Positions 7,258-16,777 are shown, numbered from the stretch's first letter. The stretch: DNA of 64,000 nt from Kocuria rosea (GCF_023715525.1 NZ_JAMBOG010000001.1:1-64000), one strand, 5' to 3'. Numbers and translations: made by a program. Notes: a model not told the origin generated them from the letters alone.

Positions 7258-10200
7258 CGGCTCTCGCCCCCTCCGTCGATCACTGCGCCGCCGGGCGCCC
7301 CGGCGGGCACGGCCCGTCCGGCCGGGGCGCCCGCGGCCGGGCGCTGCCGCGAGACCCGGATGCGCGTGCCGCGGGTGCGGCGGCGGCGCAGCACGGCCTC
7401 CTCCTCGATCCGCTCGTCGATCCGCCCGCCCAGCGAGCGCAGGATGTCGAGGATGAGCCCGACGACGATGAGGTAGACCCCGATGTCGAAGACCAGCGCG
7501 GTCACGAACTTCTCGTGGCCGAACAGCGGCAGGTCCGCCTCGAAGGTGTAGCTCTGCATCACGGCGCCGCCGAAGAACACCGGGGCCAGGGCGTAGAGGG
7601 CCGCGATCGCGAGCCCGGTCCCGAGCATGGTGCCCGCGTTGATGGGCGTCGCCCGCTCGAGCTCGTAGCGGCCCCCGGCGAGGTAGCGCACGGCGAGCGC
7701 GAGCCCGGCCATCAGCCCGCCGGCGAACCCCCCGCCGGGGTCGTTGTGCCCGGCGATCAGCAGGTAGAGCGAGACCATCATGAACGTGTGGAACAGCAGG
7801 CGGGTGACCACCTCGAAGACGATGGAGCGCCGCTCCGGGGCCAGGGTGCGCCCGGCCAGCAGGTAGGGGTCCTCCCCGGGCTGCTCGGACTGCCCGAACC
7901 GGCGCGCGAGGTCCATCTCGGGCTCGCGGCCCCTGCGGTCGACGGCCACGGCGTTGCGGCCCCGGATCACGCGCAGCTGCTCGGTGTCGGGGCGGTCGCC
8001 GGAGCGCACGATGCGGTCCCCGCGGCCCGTGACGAAGATCAGGGACGCCACGCCGGTCGCGGCGAGCACGAGCACGGAGATCTCGCCGAAGGTGTCCCAC
8101 GCGCGGATGTCCACCAGGGTCACGTTGACGATGTTCTCGCCGTCGCCCTGCTCGTACGCCAGGCGGGGGAACTCGAGGGAGATCGGCTCGGCGCTGCGGG
8201 AGGAGATGCTGAACGCCGCGAGCGCCATCATGAACAGCCCGAAGGCCACGGCGATGGACCCGCGCAGCAGCCGGCGCCCGGTCGGGTTGCGCTGCCACAG
8301 GGGGGCGGGCAGGGAGCGCAGGGCGAGCACGAAGGCCACGAGGGAGACCGTCTCCACGAGCGTCTGGGTCAGGGCGAGGTCCGGGGCGCCCTGCAGGGCG
8401 AAGGTGAGGGCGACGCCGTAGCCGGTGACGGAGACGAGCAGGACGGCGAGGAAGCGCTTCTGGGCCAGCGGCACGAGCAGGGCCGCGACCACCATGACCG
8501 CGCCGGCGAGGACCTGGCCGGGCCCGTCCGCGATCCGCAGCTCGCCCAGCGGCGGGGTCTCCTCCCAGTACAGCGCCACGGCGGGCACGGCGATCGCGGT
8601 GACGAGGATGACGGAGAGGTAGTACATCAGCGAACCGCGCTGGGTGCGGCCGGTGATCCACACGGCCACGAGGTCCAGGACGTTGATGACCCTGCGGTAG
8701 ACGAGCTCTCCCGGGGGCAGGGCGGGCAGGGCGCGCTGGAGCTCGCGCAGGGGGCGCTTGCCGAGGTGCAGCAGCGCACCGGCGCCGATGATCAGCGCGG
8801 ACAGCCCGAGCGCCGGGCTCAGCCCGTGCCACAGGGCCAGGGAGAAGTGGTGCTCCCCCGTGCCGGGGAACTGGTCCACGTAGGGCTGCAGCATCGCGGC
8901 GACGGGGGCCGGCCACAGCCCGTACGCGACGGTGAGCGCGGAGAGCACGAGCGGGGCCGCGAGGAACGCGGGCTCCACGCGCTGCATGTCGCTGATCACG
9001 GACTTCCCGCCGACGCCGGCCTCGAGCTCCGAGAAGCGGGCCGACTTGTGGGCGAAGCCGCCCCACACGAAGCGGGCGCTGTAGGCGAAGGTCAGCACGG
9101 AGCCCAGCACGAGCCCGGCGAGCACCACGACGCCCGCGGGGTCCTCGGCGGCGTGCACGAACGCGGCCAGCACGGCCTCCTTCGCCACGAACCCGGCCAG
9201 CGGCGGCACCCCGGCCATGGAGGCGGCGGAGACGAGCGCGACGGCGAAGAGCACCGGCACCCGGCCGGCGAGCCCGGACAGGCGGCGGATGTCGCGGGTG
9301 CCGGCCCGGTGGTCGATGATCCCGACCACGAGGAACAGCGCCGCCTTGAACAGCCCGTGCGCCAGCAGCATCGCCATCCCGGCCTGCGCGGTGTCGGCGG
9401 TGCCGTGGCCGACGACCACGACGAGGAAGCCGAGCTGGCTGACGGTCCCGTAGGCGAGCACGAGCTTGAGGTCGTAGTGCTTCAGGGCCGCCCAGCCGCC
9501 GAACAGCATGGTGCCCAGGCCCAGGACCGTGACGGCCGGGGGCCACAGCGCCGTCTCGGCGTAGCCGGGCGCGAGGCGGGCCACGAGGTAGATCCCGGCC
9601 TTGACCATCGCGGCGGCGTGCAGGTACGCGGAGACCGGGGTCGGGGCGGCCATCGCCGAGGGCAGCCAGAAGTGCAGCGGGATCAGCGCGGACTTCGTCA
9701 CGGCGCCCACGAGCAGCAGCAGCACGGCGACGTCGACCACGGTGCCGCGCCGGGCGAGCTCGGGGGCCGCGGCGAGCAGCTCGGAGATCCGGTAGGTGCC
9801 GGCGGTCTGCCCGAGCATCACGACGCCGACGAGCATGGCCAGCCCGCCGGCCGTGGTGAGCACGAGGGCCTGCAGGGCCGCGCGGCGGGCGGAGAGGCGG
9901 GTGCGGTTGTAGCTGATGAGCAGGAAGGACAGGACGGTGGTGATCTCCCAGAAGACGAACAGCAGCAGCAGGTCGTCGGCGGTCACCAGCCCGAACATGG
10001 CGCCGGCGAAGGCCAGCAGCTGCGCGCCGAAGGGGCCGATGTCGTCGGCGTCGGACTTGAAGTAGCGGGCGCAGTAGAAGAGCACCAGGGAGCCCGCGCC
10101 GAGCACCAGCAGGGACATCGACCAGGCGAGGGCGTCCATCCGCAGCACGAGGTCCAGGTGCAGGGAGGGGATCCAGCTCCCGCCCTCGGTCCAGCCGCCC

Positions 10201-10367
10201 TGCGGCCCCGCGGCCGGCCCGTACACCCGGGGGGCGGAGGCCAGCAGCCAGACGAGGCCGGCGAGGGGGACGGCGGCCAGGACGTAGAACGCCGCGCGGC
10301 CCAGCCGGTCGAAGATCAGGGGCGCGACCGCGGCCATCACTGCGTGGAGCAGGAGCACGGCGGTCAT
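7254..10367 (-). CDS. mrpA: Na+(K+)/H+ antiporter subunit MrpA fused to MrpB
   Basis: The 1037-residue protein combines the large NuoL-like MrpA part with an MrpB-like C-terminus (from about residue 840: HTFMMVSLYLLIAGHNDPGGGF). The MrpA part has TKSALIPLHFWLPSAM and YLHAAAMVKAGIYL, typical of the antiporter core. No separate mrpB is present, so the fusion supplies both subunits, as is common in actinobacteria. I chose the ATG at 10365-10367 because CGGAGG lies upstream and the hydrophobic N-terminus starts there. It heads mrpA-C-D-E-F-G, where each junction overlaps by 1-4 bp. The operon should serve pH and sodium homeostasis. Confidence 0.92.
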   Translation of the reverse strand: MTAVLLLHAVMAAVAPLIFDRLGRAAFYVLAAVPLAGLVWLLASAPRVYGPAAGPQGGWTEGGSWIPSLHLDLVLRMDALAWSMSLLVLGAGSLVLFYCARYFKSDADDIGPFGAQLLAFAGAMFGLVTADDLLLLFVFWEITTVLSFLLISYNRTRLSARRAALQALVLTTAGGLAMLVGVVMLGQTAGTYRISELLAAAPELARRGTVVDVAVLLLLVGAVTKSALIPLHFWLPSAMAAPTPVSAYLHAAAMVKAGIYLVARLAPGYAETALWPPAVTVLGLGTMLFGGWAALKHYDLKLVLAYGTVSQLGFLVVVVGHGTADTAQAGMAMLLAHGLFKAALFLVVGIIDHRAGTRDIRRLSGLAGRVPVLFAVALVSAASMAGVPPLAGFVAKEAVLAAFVHAAEDPAGVVVLAGLVLGSVLTFAYSARFVWGGFAHKSARFSELEAGVGGKSVISDMQRVEPAFLAAPLVLSALTVAYGLWPAPVAAMLQPYVDQFPGTGEHHFSLALWHGLSPALGLSALIIGAGALLHLGKRPLRELQRALPALPPGELVYRRVINVLDLVAVWITGRTQRGSLMYYLSVILVTAIAVPAVALYWEETPPLGELRIADGPGQVLAGAVMVVAALLVPLAQKRFLAVLLVSVTGYGVALTFALQGAPDLALTQTLVETVSLVAFVLALRSLPAPLWQRNPTGRRLLRGSIAVAFGLFMMALAAFSISSRSAEPISLEFPRLAYEQGDGENIVNVTLVDIRAWDTFGEISVLVLAATGVASLIFVTGRGDRIVRSGDRPDTEQLRVIRGRNAVAVDRRGREPEMDLARRFGQSEQPGEDPYLLAGRTLAPERRSIVFEVVTRLLFHTFMMVSLYLLIAGHNDPGGGFAGGLMAGLALAVRYLAGGRYELERATPINAGTMLGTGLAIAALYALAPVFFGGAVMQSYTFEADLPLFGHEKFVTALVFDIGVYLIVVGLILDILRSLGGRIDERIEEEAVLRRRRTRGTRIRVSRQRPAAGAPAGRAVPAGAPGGAVIDGGGESR

Positions 10368-10553
10368 CGGGCGCCTCCGGGGGTCGGGGAAGGATGATCG
10401 GCGCGTAGCGCGACCTCGGCGGTGGGCGTCATGCGGGCGCCGCCGCGGGCGGCGCTCGCGACGGTGCGGGGGTTCCCGGTCGTCCCCGGGAGGTTCCACC
10501 CTATCAAAGGCGTTTTTCCGGCCCGTCTCCCGCTCCCGGGGCCGGCGCGCGCC

Positions 10554-10559
10554 TAGCAT
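10554..10559 (+). promoter_or_regulatory. -10 element, leaderless promoter of the MFS gene
   Basis: TAGCAT lies 7 nt upstream of the ATG at 10567 and no Shine-Dalgarno sequence is present, so transcription probably begins at the start codon. This makes the ATG at 10558, which overlaps the hexamer, an unlikely start. Confidence 0.55.
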
Positions 10560-10566
10560 GGCAGCC

Positions 10567-11877
10567 ATGGACGCCGCACCCCCCGCCCCCTCGTCGGCCC
10601 GCCCCGCCGCCCCCTTCGTGCCCGACCGCCGCCACGTGTGGGCGTGGAGCCTGTGGGACGTGGGCTCGGCGGCGTTCAACGCGGTGATGACCACGTTCGT
10701 GTTCACCGTCTACCTCACGGGCGAGCCGTTCGGCGGGGAGGACCACGCCTCCGAGGTGCTGGGCTACGGGATGGGCGCCGCGGGGGTGCTCGTCGCCCTG
10801 CTCGCCCCCGTGGTGGGCCAGCGCAGCGACGGCGCCGGGCGGCGCAAGCTGTGGCTGGGGGTGAACACCATGCTCACGGCGCTGCTCACGGCGCTGTGCT
10901 TCTTCGTCTACCCGCAGTACCCGTTCCTCTGGCTGGGCGTGGGCCTGCTGGCGCTGGCCAACGTCTTCGACGAGTTCGCGGTGGTCAACTACAACGCGAT
11001 GCTGCCCGGCCTCGCGGGCCGCGAGCACATCGGCCGCGTGAGCGGGCAGGGGTGGGCGATGGGCTACTTCGGGGGCATCGTGGCCCTGACGATCGTGCTG
11101 TTCGGCTTCATCACGCCCGGCCTGCTGGGCCTGCCCGAGGAGGACGCCCTCAACGTGCGGGCGGTCGCCCTGTTCTCCGGGCTGTGGATCGCCCTGTTCT
11201 CGGTCCCCGTGCTGCTCACGGTGCCGGAGGCCCGCCCGGTCCGCACCGGGCCCCGCCCCTCCGTGCTGCGCTCCTACCGGCAGCTGGGGGCGACGCTGCG
11301 GGAGCTGTGGCGGGACTCCCCGCAGACCCTGCGGTTCCTGCTGGCCTCCGCCGTGTTCCGGGACGGGCTCAACGCGGTGTTCACCTTCGGCGGCGTGCTC
11401 GCGGCCGGCACCTTCGGCTTCAGCCTCACGGACGTCATCGTCTTCGCGATCGTCGGCAACGTGGCCGCCGGGGCGGGGGCGCTCGTGGGCGGGCGCCTCG
11501 ACGACCGCGTGGGCCCCCGGCGCGTCATCGTCGTCTCCCTGGTCGGGGTGATCGCGGCGGGCACGCCGCTGCTGGTCCTGGACGGGACGGCCGCGTTCTG
11601 GGTCTGCGGGCTGCTGCTGTGCCTGTTCGTGGGCCCGGCGCAGTCGGCCTCGCGCACGTTCCTCGGCCGGCTCACGAGCGCGGGGCACGAGGGCGCCCTC
11701 TACGGGCTCTACGCCACCACGGGCCGGGCCGTGAGCTTCCTGGCGCCCACCCTGTTCGCGGTCTTCGTCTCCGTGCTGGGGGCCCAGCGCTGGGGGATCC
11801 TGGGGATCCTGCTCGTCGTCGCCGCGGGCACGGTCCTGCTGCTGGGCGTGCGCCCGCCGGAGGACCGGCGGGACTGA
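10567..11877 (+). CDS. MFS transporter, UMF1/Atg22-like family
   Basis: The 436-residue protein has 12 predicted helices. The early motif VWAWSLWDVGSAAFNAVMTTFVF is typical of the UMF1 family of the major facilitator superfamily. Other visible features are DEFAVVNYNAMLP after helix 4 and GRLDDRVGPRRV in the second half. Bacterial members of this family have no agreed substrate. It is divergent from the mrp operon across about 200 bp and convergent with dcd, whose stop lies 2 bp beyond its own. The leaderless start at 10567 is preferred over 10558. Confidence 0.85.
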   Translation: MDAAPPAPSSARPAAPFVPDRRHVWAWSLWDVGSAAFNAVMTTFVFTVYLTGEPFGGEDHASEVLGYGMGAAGVLVALLAPVVGQRSDGAGRRKLWLGVNTMLTALLTALCFFVYPQYPFLWLGVGLLALANVFDEFAVVNYNAMLPGLAGREHIGRVSGQGWAMGYFGGIVALTIVLFGFITPGLLGLPEEDALNVRAVALFSGLWIALFSVPVLLTVPEARPVRTGPRPSVLRSYRQLGATLRELWRDSPQTLRFLLASAVFRDGLNAVFTFGGVLAAGTFGFSLTDVIVFAIVGNVAAGAGALVGGRLDDRVGPRRVIVVSLVGVIAAGTPLLVLDGTAAFWVCGLLLCLFVGPAQSASRTFLGRLTSAGHEGALYGLYATTGRAVSFLAPTLFAVFVSVLGAQRWGILGILLVVAAGTVLLLGVRPPEDRRD

Positions 11878-11879
11878 GC

Positions 11880-12455
11880 TCAGATCGGGGTGCGGGTGAA
11901 GCCGAGATGGCTGCGCGACGCCGTCGGCCCCCGCTGCCCCTGGTACCGGTTGGCGTAGGCGCCGGAGCCGTACGGGTGCTCGGCCGGGGAGGACAGCCGG
12001 AAGAAGCACAGCTGGCCCACCTTGGAGCCCGGCCACAGCTTGATCGGCAGCGTGGCCATGTTCGACAGCTCGAGGGTGACGTGGCCAGAGAAGCCCGGGT
12101 CGATGAACCCGGCGGTGGAGTGGGTCAGCAGCCCGAGCCGGCCGAGGGAGGACTTGCCCTCGAGCCGGGCCGCGATGTCGTCGGGCAGGGTCACCTTCTC
12201 GAAGGTGGCGCCCAGCACGAACTCCCCGGGGTGCAGCACGAACGCCTCCTCGGGGTCGACCTCCACGAGCCGGGTCAGCTCCGGCTGCTCCACGGACGGG
12301 TCGATGTGCGCGTACTTGTGGTTGTCGAAGAGCCGGAACCAGCGGTCCAGCCGCACGTCGACGCTGGCGGGCTGGATCATGGCGGGGTCGTAGGGCTCGA
12401 GGACGACCCGGCCGCCGTCGAGCTCCCGGCGGATGTCGTGGTCAGAGATCAGCAC
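11880..12455 (-). CDS. dcd: dCTP deaminase, probably bifunctional (dUMP-forming)
   Basis: Dcd (191 residues) converts dCTP to dUTP for thymidylate synthesis. The conserved core reads [42 protein letters not shown] and YQGQRGPT. Overall pattern and length match the actinobacterial enzymes that also act as dUTPase and release dUMP directly, so bifunctionality is likely. The GTG at 12453-12455 is preceded by TACCTT with a 7-nt gap (complement of 12463-12468), suggesting leaderless expression. It is divergent from the tRNA-Gly gene and convergent with the MFS gene. Confidence 0.93.
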   Translation of the reverse strand: MLISDHDIRRELDGGRVVLEPYDPAMIQPASVDVRLDRWFRLFDNHKYAHIDPSVEQPELTRLVEVDPEEAFVLHPGEFVLGATFEKVTLPDDIAARLEGKSSLGRLGLLTHSTAGFIDPGFSGHVTLELSNMATLPIKLWPGSKVGQLCFFRLSSPAEHPYGSGAYANRYQGQRGPTASRSHLGFTRTPI

Positions 12456-12462
12456 GGTCCCC

Positions 12463-12501
12463 AAGGTAGCGCACGGGCCCGGCGCCCCACCGGGCCCGTG
12501 C
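12463..12501. promoter_or_regulatory. Divergent dcd/tRNA-Gly control region with a 12-bp inverted repeat
   Basis: The arms GCACGGGCCCGG (12471-12482) and CCGGGCCCGTGC (12490-12501) are perfect inverted copies separated by 7 bp. The repeat covers the place of the dcd -35 element; the dcd -10 TACCTT is at 12463-12468 on the minus strand. TACAGT at 12509-12514 is a plausible -10 for the tRNA on the plus strand. The repeat could be an operator or an RNA hairpin; no protein can be named. Confidence 0.45.
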
Positions 12502-12562
12502 GGTGGTGTACAGTGTTCTGGTGTCCCCGTCCGGCGCGTGCGCCGAGCGGGACCGAGGACGC

Positions 12563-12633
12563 GCGGCCGTAGCTCAATGGTAGAGCGCACGCTTCCCAAG
12601 CCTGATACGCGGGTTCGATTCCCGTCGGCCGCT
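12563..12633 (+). tRNA. tRNA-Gly (anticodon CCC)
   Basis: The 71-nt sequence folds as a cloverleaf: acceptor GCGGCCG with CGGCCGC, D arm GCTC/GAGC, T arm with GGTTCGATTCCC and discriminator T. The anticodon loop TTCCCAA (12593-12599) gives anticodon CCC at 12595-12597, which reads GGG codons. CCA is not encoded. The anticodon stem CACGC/GCCTG has a C-C mismatch at its middle pair (12590 with 12602), which is unusual. Confidence 0.95.
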
Positions 12634-12642
12634 CTGGAGACC

Positions 12643-12673
12643 GAACGCCCCGTGCCCCCGGCACGGGGCGTTC
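12643..12673 (+). terminator. Intrinsic terminator after tRNA-Gly
   Basis: A perfect 14-bp stem, GAACGCCCCGTGCC (12643-12656) with its complement at 12660-12673 and a 3-nt loop, begins 10 nt after the tRNA. It is followed by a short T/C-rich stretch. Confidence 0.85.
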
Positions 12674-12770
12674 GTCGTCCCCTCCCCCGGGGCGGGCCCC
12701 TCCGGTAGAATCGCCCCGGCGCCCGCCCGGGCGACCTCCGCACCCCGCTTCCGAGGAGCCCTGCCGCGTC

Positions 12771-13217
12771 ATGCTGCGCACCATGTTCAAGGCCAAGATC
12801 CACCGGGCGACCGTCACCCAGGCGGAGCTGCACTACGTCGGGTCGGTGACCGTCGACCAGGACCTCCTCGACGCCGCCGACATCCTGCCCGGCGAGCTGG
12901 TCGCCGTCGTCGACGTCACCAACGGCGCCCGGCTCGAGACCTACACCATCGCCGGCGAGCGCGGGACCGGCGTGGTCGGGATCAACGGCGCGGCCGCCCA
13001 CCTCGTGCACCCCGGCGACCTCGTCATCCTCATCAGCTACGCGCAGATGGACGACGCCGAGGCCCGCGCCCACGTGCCCACCGTCGTCCACGTGGACGGG
13101 GACAACCGGATCGTGGACCTCGGCACGGACCCCGCGGAGGCCCTGCTCGAGGGCGTGTCCCGCCCCCCGCACTCCCGCCCGCTGGCGGACGCGCAGGCCG
13201 AGCTGCCCACCGGCTGA
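12771..13217 (+). CDS. panD: Aspartate 1-decarboxylase proenzyme
   Basis: PanD makes beta-alanine from aspartate for pantothenate and CoA synthesis. The proenzyme cleaves itself between Gly24 and Ser25 to create a pyruvoyl cofactor, and the sequence YVGSV at residues 22-26 keeps this site. Other conserved parts are ARLETYTI and [17 protein letters not shown]. The 148 residues are typical for actinobacteria. The ATG is preceded by GAGGAG, and TAGAAT about 60 nt upstream is a plausible -10. panB and panC are not nearby. Confidence 0.95.
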   Translation: MLRTMFKAKIHRATVTQAELHYVGSVTVDQDLLDAADILPGELVAVVDVTNGARLETYTIAGERGTGVVGINGAAAHLVHPGDLVILISYAQMDDAEARAHVPTVVHVDGDNRIVDLGTDPAEALLEGVSRPPHSRPLADAQAELPTG

Positions 13218-13302
13218 GCCCCTGCCGCCCGGACCGGTCCCCCGGATGGGATAGAACTGTAGGGGCCCGAACCCGCGGGCCCCCACAGCGCGAGGAGGGC
13301 CC

Positions 13303-14229
13303 GTGACCGGAGTGTTCTCGGGGTTCTTCATCGTCTGGGCCATCATCATCGCGGGCTACCTGGTGGGCCGCCGCGGCGTGCTGGGCCCGCACGGGCAGGA
13401 GATCCTCAGCAAGTTCTCCTTCTACGTGGCCAGCCCGCCGCTGCTGTTCCTGACGATCTCCGAGGCCGACATCGCCCGGATGTTCTCCGCCCCGCTGCTC
13501 GTCGCCGCGGTCTCCGCCCTGCTCACGACCCTCGCCTACGCCGGCCTCGCCCGGTGGCTGCTGCGCCGGGACCTCGCGACCACCGTGATGGGCGCGCAGG
13601 CGGCGTCGCAGGTCAACTCGGCGAACCTGGGCATCCCGATCGCGACGTTCGTGCTCGGGGACGCCACCCAGGTGGTGCCCGTGCTGCTGTTCCAGCTGGC
13701 GATCAACACCCCCGTCTACCTCACCGTCATGGACACCCTCACCGACGGGCGGCGCCCGAGCCTGGGCTCGGTCCTGCACAACGTGGTCACCAACCCGATG
13801 ATCGTGGGCTCCGCGCTCGGGATCCTGTTCGCCGTCACGGGCTGGCAGCTGCCGGAGGTCGTGGAGCAGCCCGTGCGGCTGGTCTCCGGGGCCTCCATCC
13901 CGGCGATGCTCATGGCGTTCGGCATCTCGCTGGTGGGGGCCTCGCCCCTGCGCCGCGGCGCGGGACCGCGCCGGGACGTGGCGCTCGCCGCCGCGTTCAA
14001 GCTCCTGCTGCACCCGCTGCTGGCGTTCGTGTTCGCCCGCTTCCTGCTGGGCCTCGACGGGCACCTGCTCTACGCGGTGGTGGTGATGGCAGCCCTGCCC
14101 ACCGCGCAGAACATCTACGTGGCCGCGGTCCGCTACGGCCGCGCGGAGGTGCTGTGCCGCGACACGGTGCTCGTCACCACGGTGGTCGCGATGCTCACCA
14201 TGGCGGGCGTGGCGCTGGTCCTGTCCTGA
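13303..14229 (+). CDS. AEC-family transporter (auxin efflux carrier type)
   Basis: This 308-residue membrane protein has about ten hydrophobic helices and matches the AEC family. The conserved [13 protein letters not shown] region lies near residue 105, and [11 protein letters not shown] near residue 265. Bacterial members export or import organic acids such as malate or malonate; the substrate here is unknown. The GTG start has CGAGGAGG 6-7 nt upstream. GATAGAACT at about 13248-13256 may be its promoter. The gene stands alone. Confidence 0.8.
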   Translation: MTGVFSGFFIVWAIIIAGYLVGRRGVLGPHGQEILSKFSFYVASPPLLFLTISEADIARMFSAPLLVAAVSALLTTLAYAGLARWLLRRDLATTVMGAQAASQVNSANLGIPIATFVLGDATQVVPVLLFQLAINTPVYLTVMDTLTDGRRPSLGSVLHNVVTNPMIVGSALGILFAVTGWQLPEVVEQPVRLVSGASIPAMLMAFGISLVGASPLRRGAGPRRDVALAAAFKLLLHPLLAFVFARFLLGLDGHLLYAVVVMAALPTAQNIYVAAVRYGRAEVLCRDTVLVTTVVAMLTMAGVALVLS

Positions 14230-14303
14230 TCCGCCGGGCGCCGCCGGGCCCGCGCGGACCCGCGCGCCGCGTTCAACGACTGCAAACCATCAGGTTACTG
14301 GTC

Positions 14304-14327
14304 TGTGAGGTAAGCCACCCCTAGACT
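14304..14327 (+). promoter_or_regulatory. Promoter of the lpqY-sugABC operon with a CRP/GlxR-like site
   Basis: TAGACT at 14322-14327 is a good -10 hexamer. TGTGA-N6-CCACC at 14304-14319 matches 8 of 10 key bases of the CRP/GlxR site TGTGA-N6-TCACA. It lies just before the -10, so a bound protein would more likely repress than activate. The binding site is a visual match only. Confidence 0.35.
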
Positions 14328-14459
14328 GAAGATCCGCGGAGGAGCGGTCGCCCCGGGCGCAGGTCCGGCCCCGGCCGTCCCGCCGGCCGGGGCCCGCAGG
14401 GGTCCTCTCCCGACGGCCTCCGCGGGCCCGCCACACCGTCGAAGGGGAGGAACAGACCG

Positions 14460-15782
14460 TTGACCACCACCTCACAAGCCCACCCAGCCCGACGGCGGCG
14501 GCGGCTCAGCGCCGCCGCCGCCGTCGGGGCCGTGGGAGCCCTGGTCCTCACCGGCTGCGGCGACGCCGACGCCGGCGCCACCCCGACCCTCACCTGGTAC
14601 ATCAACCCGGACGCCGGCGGACAGGCCGAGATCGCCCAGCAGTGCTCCGAGGCCTCCGGCGGCAGGTACAACATCGTGACCGCGCTGCTGCCCCTCGACG
14701 CCGCCGGGCAGCGCGAGCAGCTGGCCCGCCGCCTCGCCGCCGGGGACACCTCGATGGACATCATGAGCCTCGACCCGCCCTTCATCCCCGAGCTGGCCGA
14801 GCCGGGCTTCCTGGCCCGGCCCCCGGCCGAGGTGGTCGAGGCGACCACCCAGGACGTGCTCGCGGGCCCGCTCGAGGGGGCCCGCTGGAACGAAGAGGTC
14901 GTGACGATCCCCTTCTGGGCCAACACCCAGCTGCTGTGGTACCGCGAGTCGGTGGCGGAGGCCGCGGGCCTGGACATGGACCAGCCCGTGACCTGGGACC
15001 AGATCATGGACGCGGCCCGGGAGCAGGACAAGAACCTCGGCGTGCAGGGCACCCAGGCGGAGTCGATGACGGTGTGGGTCAACGGGCTCATCGAGTCGGC
15101 GGGGGGCTCCATCGTGGAGAACCCCGAGGCCCCGGCCGACGAGGTCTCGATCGGCATGGACTCCGCGGCGGCGGCGAAGGCCGCCGAGATCGTGGGCACC
15201 ATCGGCCGGGACGGACTGGGCGGGCCGGGCCTGCCGACCTCCACCGAGAACACCTCGATGATCGACTTCCAGTCGGACAACGGCTCGTTCATGGTCAACT
15301 GGCCGTTCATCTACGCGGCCACGGCGGCGGCGGTGGAGGAGGGGACGGTCGAGCAGTCCGTCTACGAGGACATCGGCTGGGCCCTGTGGCCGCGCGTGGA
15401 CGCGGACCAGCCCTCCGCTCCCCCGCTGGGCGGGATCAACATCGGGGTGGGCTCCACCTCGAAGCACCAGGACCTCGCCTGGGAGGCCGTCGAGTGCATC
15501 GTCGCCCCCGAGAAGCAGGCGCAGTACTTCGTCACCAACGGCAACCCCGCCGCGTCCGAGGCCGCCTACGAGGACCCCGCGGTCCGCGAGGCCTACCCGA
15601 TGTACGCGACCATCCGCGAGTCCCTGGACCAGGCGGCCCCGCGGCCCCAGACCCCCTACTACAACGAGGTCTCCAGCGCGATCCAGCAGCAGTGGACCCC
15701 GCCGGCGTCCGTCAACGAGAACACGCCCCGGAACACCGCCGAGTTCATCGAGGCCGTCCTGAAGGGAGACCAGCTGCTATGA
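14460..15782 (+). CDS. lpqY: Sugar ABC transporter substrate-binding lipoprotein, LpqY-like
   Basis: The 440-residue protein is a secreted lipoprotein. An arginine-rich start, a hydrophobic stretch and the lipobox LTGC (Cys33) are clear. It resembles mycobacterial LpqY, the trehalose receptor, through QLARRLAAGD, LDPPFIPELAEPGF, NTQLLWYRE, VNGLIESAGGS, VNWPFIYA and GGINIGVGSTSKH. Trehalose is therefore the likely ligand, though related sugars are possible. The start is TTG at 14460, supported by GGGGAGG 9 nt upstream. Its stop overlaps the sugA start as ATGA. It is the first gene of a four-gene importer operon. Confidence 0.88.
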   Translation: MTTTSQAHPARRRRRLSAAAAVGAVGALVLTGCGDADAGATPTLTWYINPDAGGQAEIAQQCSEASGGRYNIVTALLPLDAAGQREQLARRLAAGDTSMDIMSLDPPFIPELAEPGFLARPPAEVVEATTQDVLAGPLEGARWNEEVVTIPFWANTQLLWYRESVAEAAGLDMDQPVTWDQIMDAAREQDKNLGVQGTQAESMTVWVNGLIESAGGSIVENPEAPADEVSIGMDSAAAAKAAEIVGTIGRDGLGGPGLPTSTENTSMIDFQSDNGSFMVNWPFIYAATAAAVEEGTVEQSVYEDIGWALWPRVDADQPSAPPLGGINIGVGSTSKHQDLAWEAVECIVAPEKQAQYFVTNGNPAASEAAYEDPAVREAYPMYATIRESLDQAAPRPQTPYYNEVSSAIQQQWTPPASVNENTPRNTAEFIEAVLKGDQLL

Positions 15783-16771
15783 GCACCGTCGTCAACCCCA
15801 ACGCTCCCGGCACCGATCCGCGCTCGCCGGCCCCGGCGCCCGTGACCGGGCGGCGCAGCGCCAAGCAGGGCCTGTCCGACCGCGCCAAGTCGGAGCGCAA
15901 GCTCGGCTGGATGCTCGCCGGCCCGGCGTTCGTCCTGATGCTGCTGGTCACCCTGTACCCGATCCTGCAGGCCCTGTGGGACTCCCTGTTCTCGTTCCGC
16001 CTCACCGACCCCGGCAACCGGGAGTTCGTCTTCCTAGGCAACTACGCCACCGTGCTCTCCGACGGCCTGTTCTGGCAGGACCTCGGGGTGACCGTGCTGA
16101 TCACCGTGGTGACGGTCGTGGTGGAGCTCGTGCTGGGCTTCGCCCTGGCGCTCGTGATGAACAACGCGATCCGCAACACCCGCGGCCTGCTGCGCACCGC
16201 GATCCTCGTGCCCTACGGCATCATCACGGTCGTGTCGGCCTTCGCCTGGTTCTACGCCTTCGACATCACCACCGGCTACATCAACAACTGGTTCTCCTGG
16301 CTGCCGGGCATCGGCCCCGACTTCAACTGGTTCGCCTCCCAGTGGCCGGCGCTGTTCGTGATCATGGCCTCCGAGATCTGGAAGACCACCCCGTTCATCT
16401 CCCTGCTGCTGCTCTCCGGCCTGGCCCAGGTGCCCACCGAGTTCACCGAGGCCGCCAAGGTCGACGGCGCCACCTGGTGGCAGCGGATGTCCCGGGTGAT
16501 CATCCCGAACATGAAGGCGGCCATCATGGTGGCGGTCGTGTTCCGCGCCCTGGACGCCTTCCGCATCTTCGACAACATCTTCATCATGACCCAGGGCCAG
16601 TACGGCACCGAGACCCTCTCGCTGCTGGCCTACCGCACCTCGATCGGGCGCCTGGAGATCGGTCTCGGCTCCGCGATCTCCGTGATCCTGTTCGTCTGCG
16701 TCCTGCTGATCGCCTTCGTCGCCATCCGGGTGTTCAAGGTCGACCTCGCCGGCTCCGGAAAGGGAAGGTAA
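15779..16771 (+). CDS. sugA: Sugar ABC transporter permease, SugA-like
   Basis: SugA (330 residues) is one of the two membrane channels of the importer, of the MalF/UgpA type. A polar N-terminal tail of about 45 residues precedes six helices. The EAA loop reads EAAKVDGATWWQRMSRVIIPNM around residues 222-243 and contacts the ATPase. The ATG overlaps the lpqY stop by 4 bp, so translation is coupled. sugB follows 6 bp after its stop. Confidence 0.9.
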   Translation: MSTVVNPNAPGTDPRSPAPAPVTGRRSAKQGLSDRAKSERKLGWMLAGPAFVLMLLVTLYPILQALWDSLFSFRLTDPGNREFVFLGNYATVLSDGLFWQDLGVTVLITVVTVVVELVLGFALALVMNNAIRNTRGLLRTAILVPYGIITVVSAFAWFYAFDITTGYINNWFSWLPGIGPDFNWFASQWPALFVIMASEIWKTTPFISLLLLSGLAQVPTEFTEAAKVDGATWWQRMSRVIIPNMKAAIMVAVVFRALDAFRIFDNIFIMTQGQYGTETLSLLAYRTSIGRLEIGLGSAISVILFVCVLLIAFVAIRVFKVDLAGSGKGR

Positions 16772-16777
16772 CCGCCC

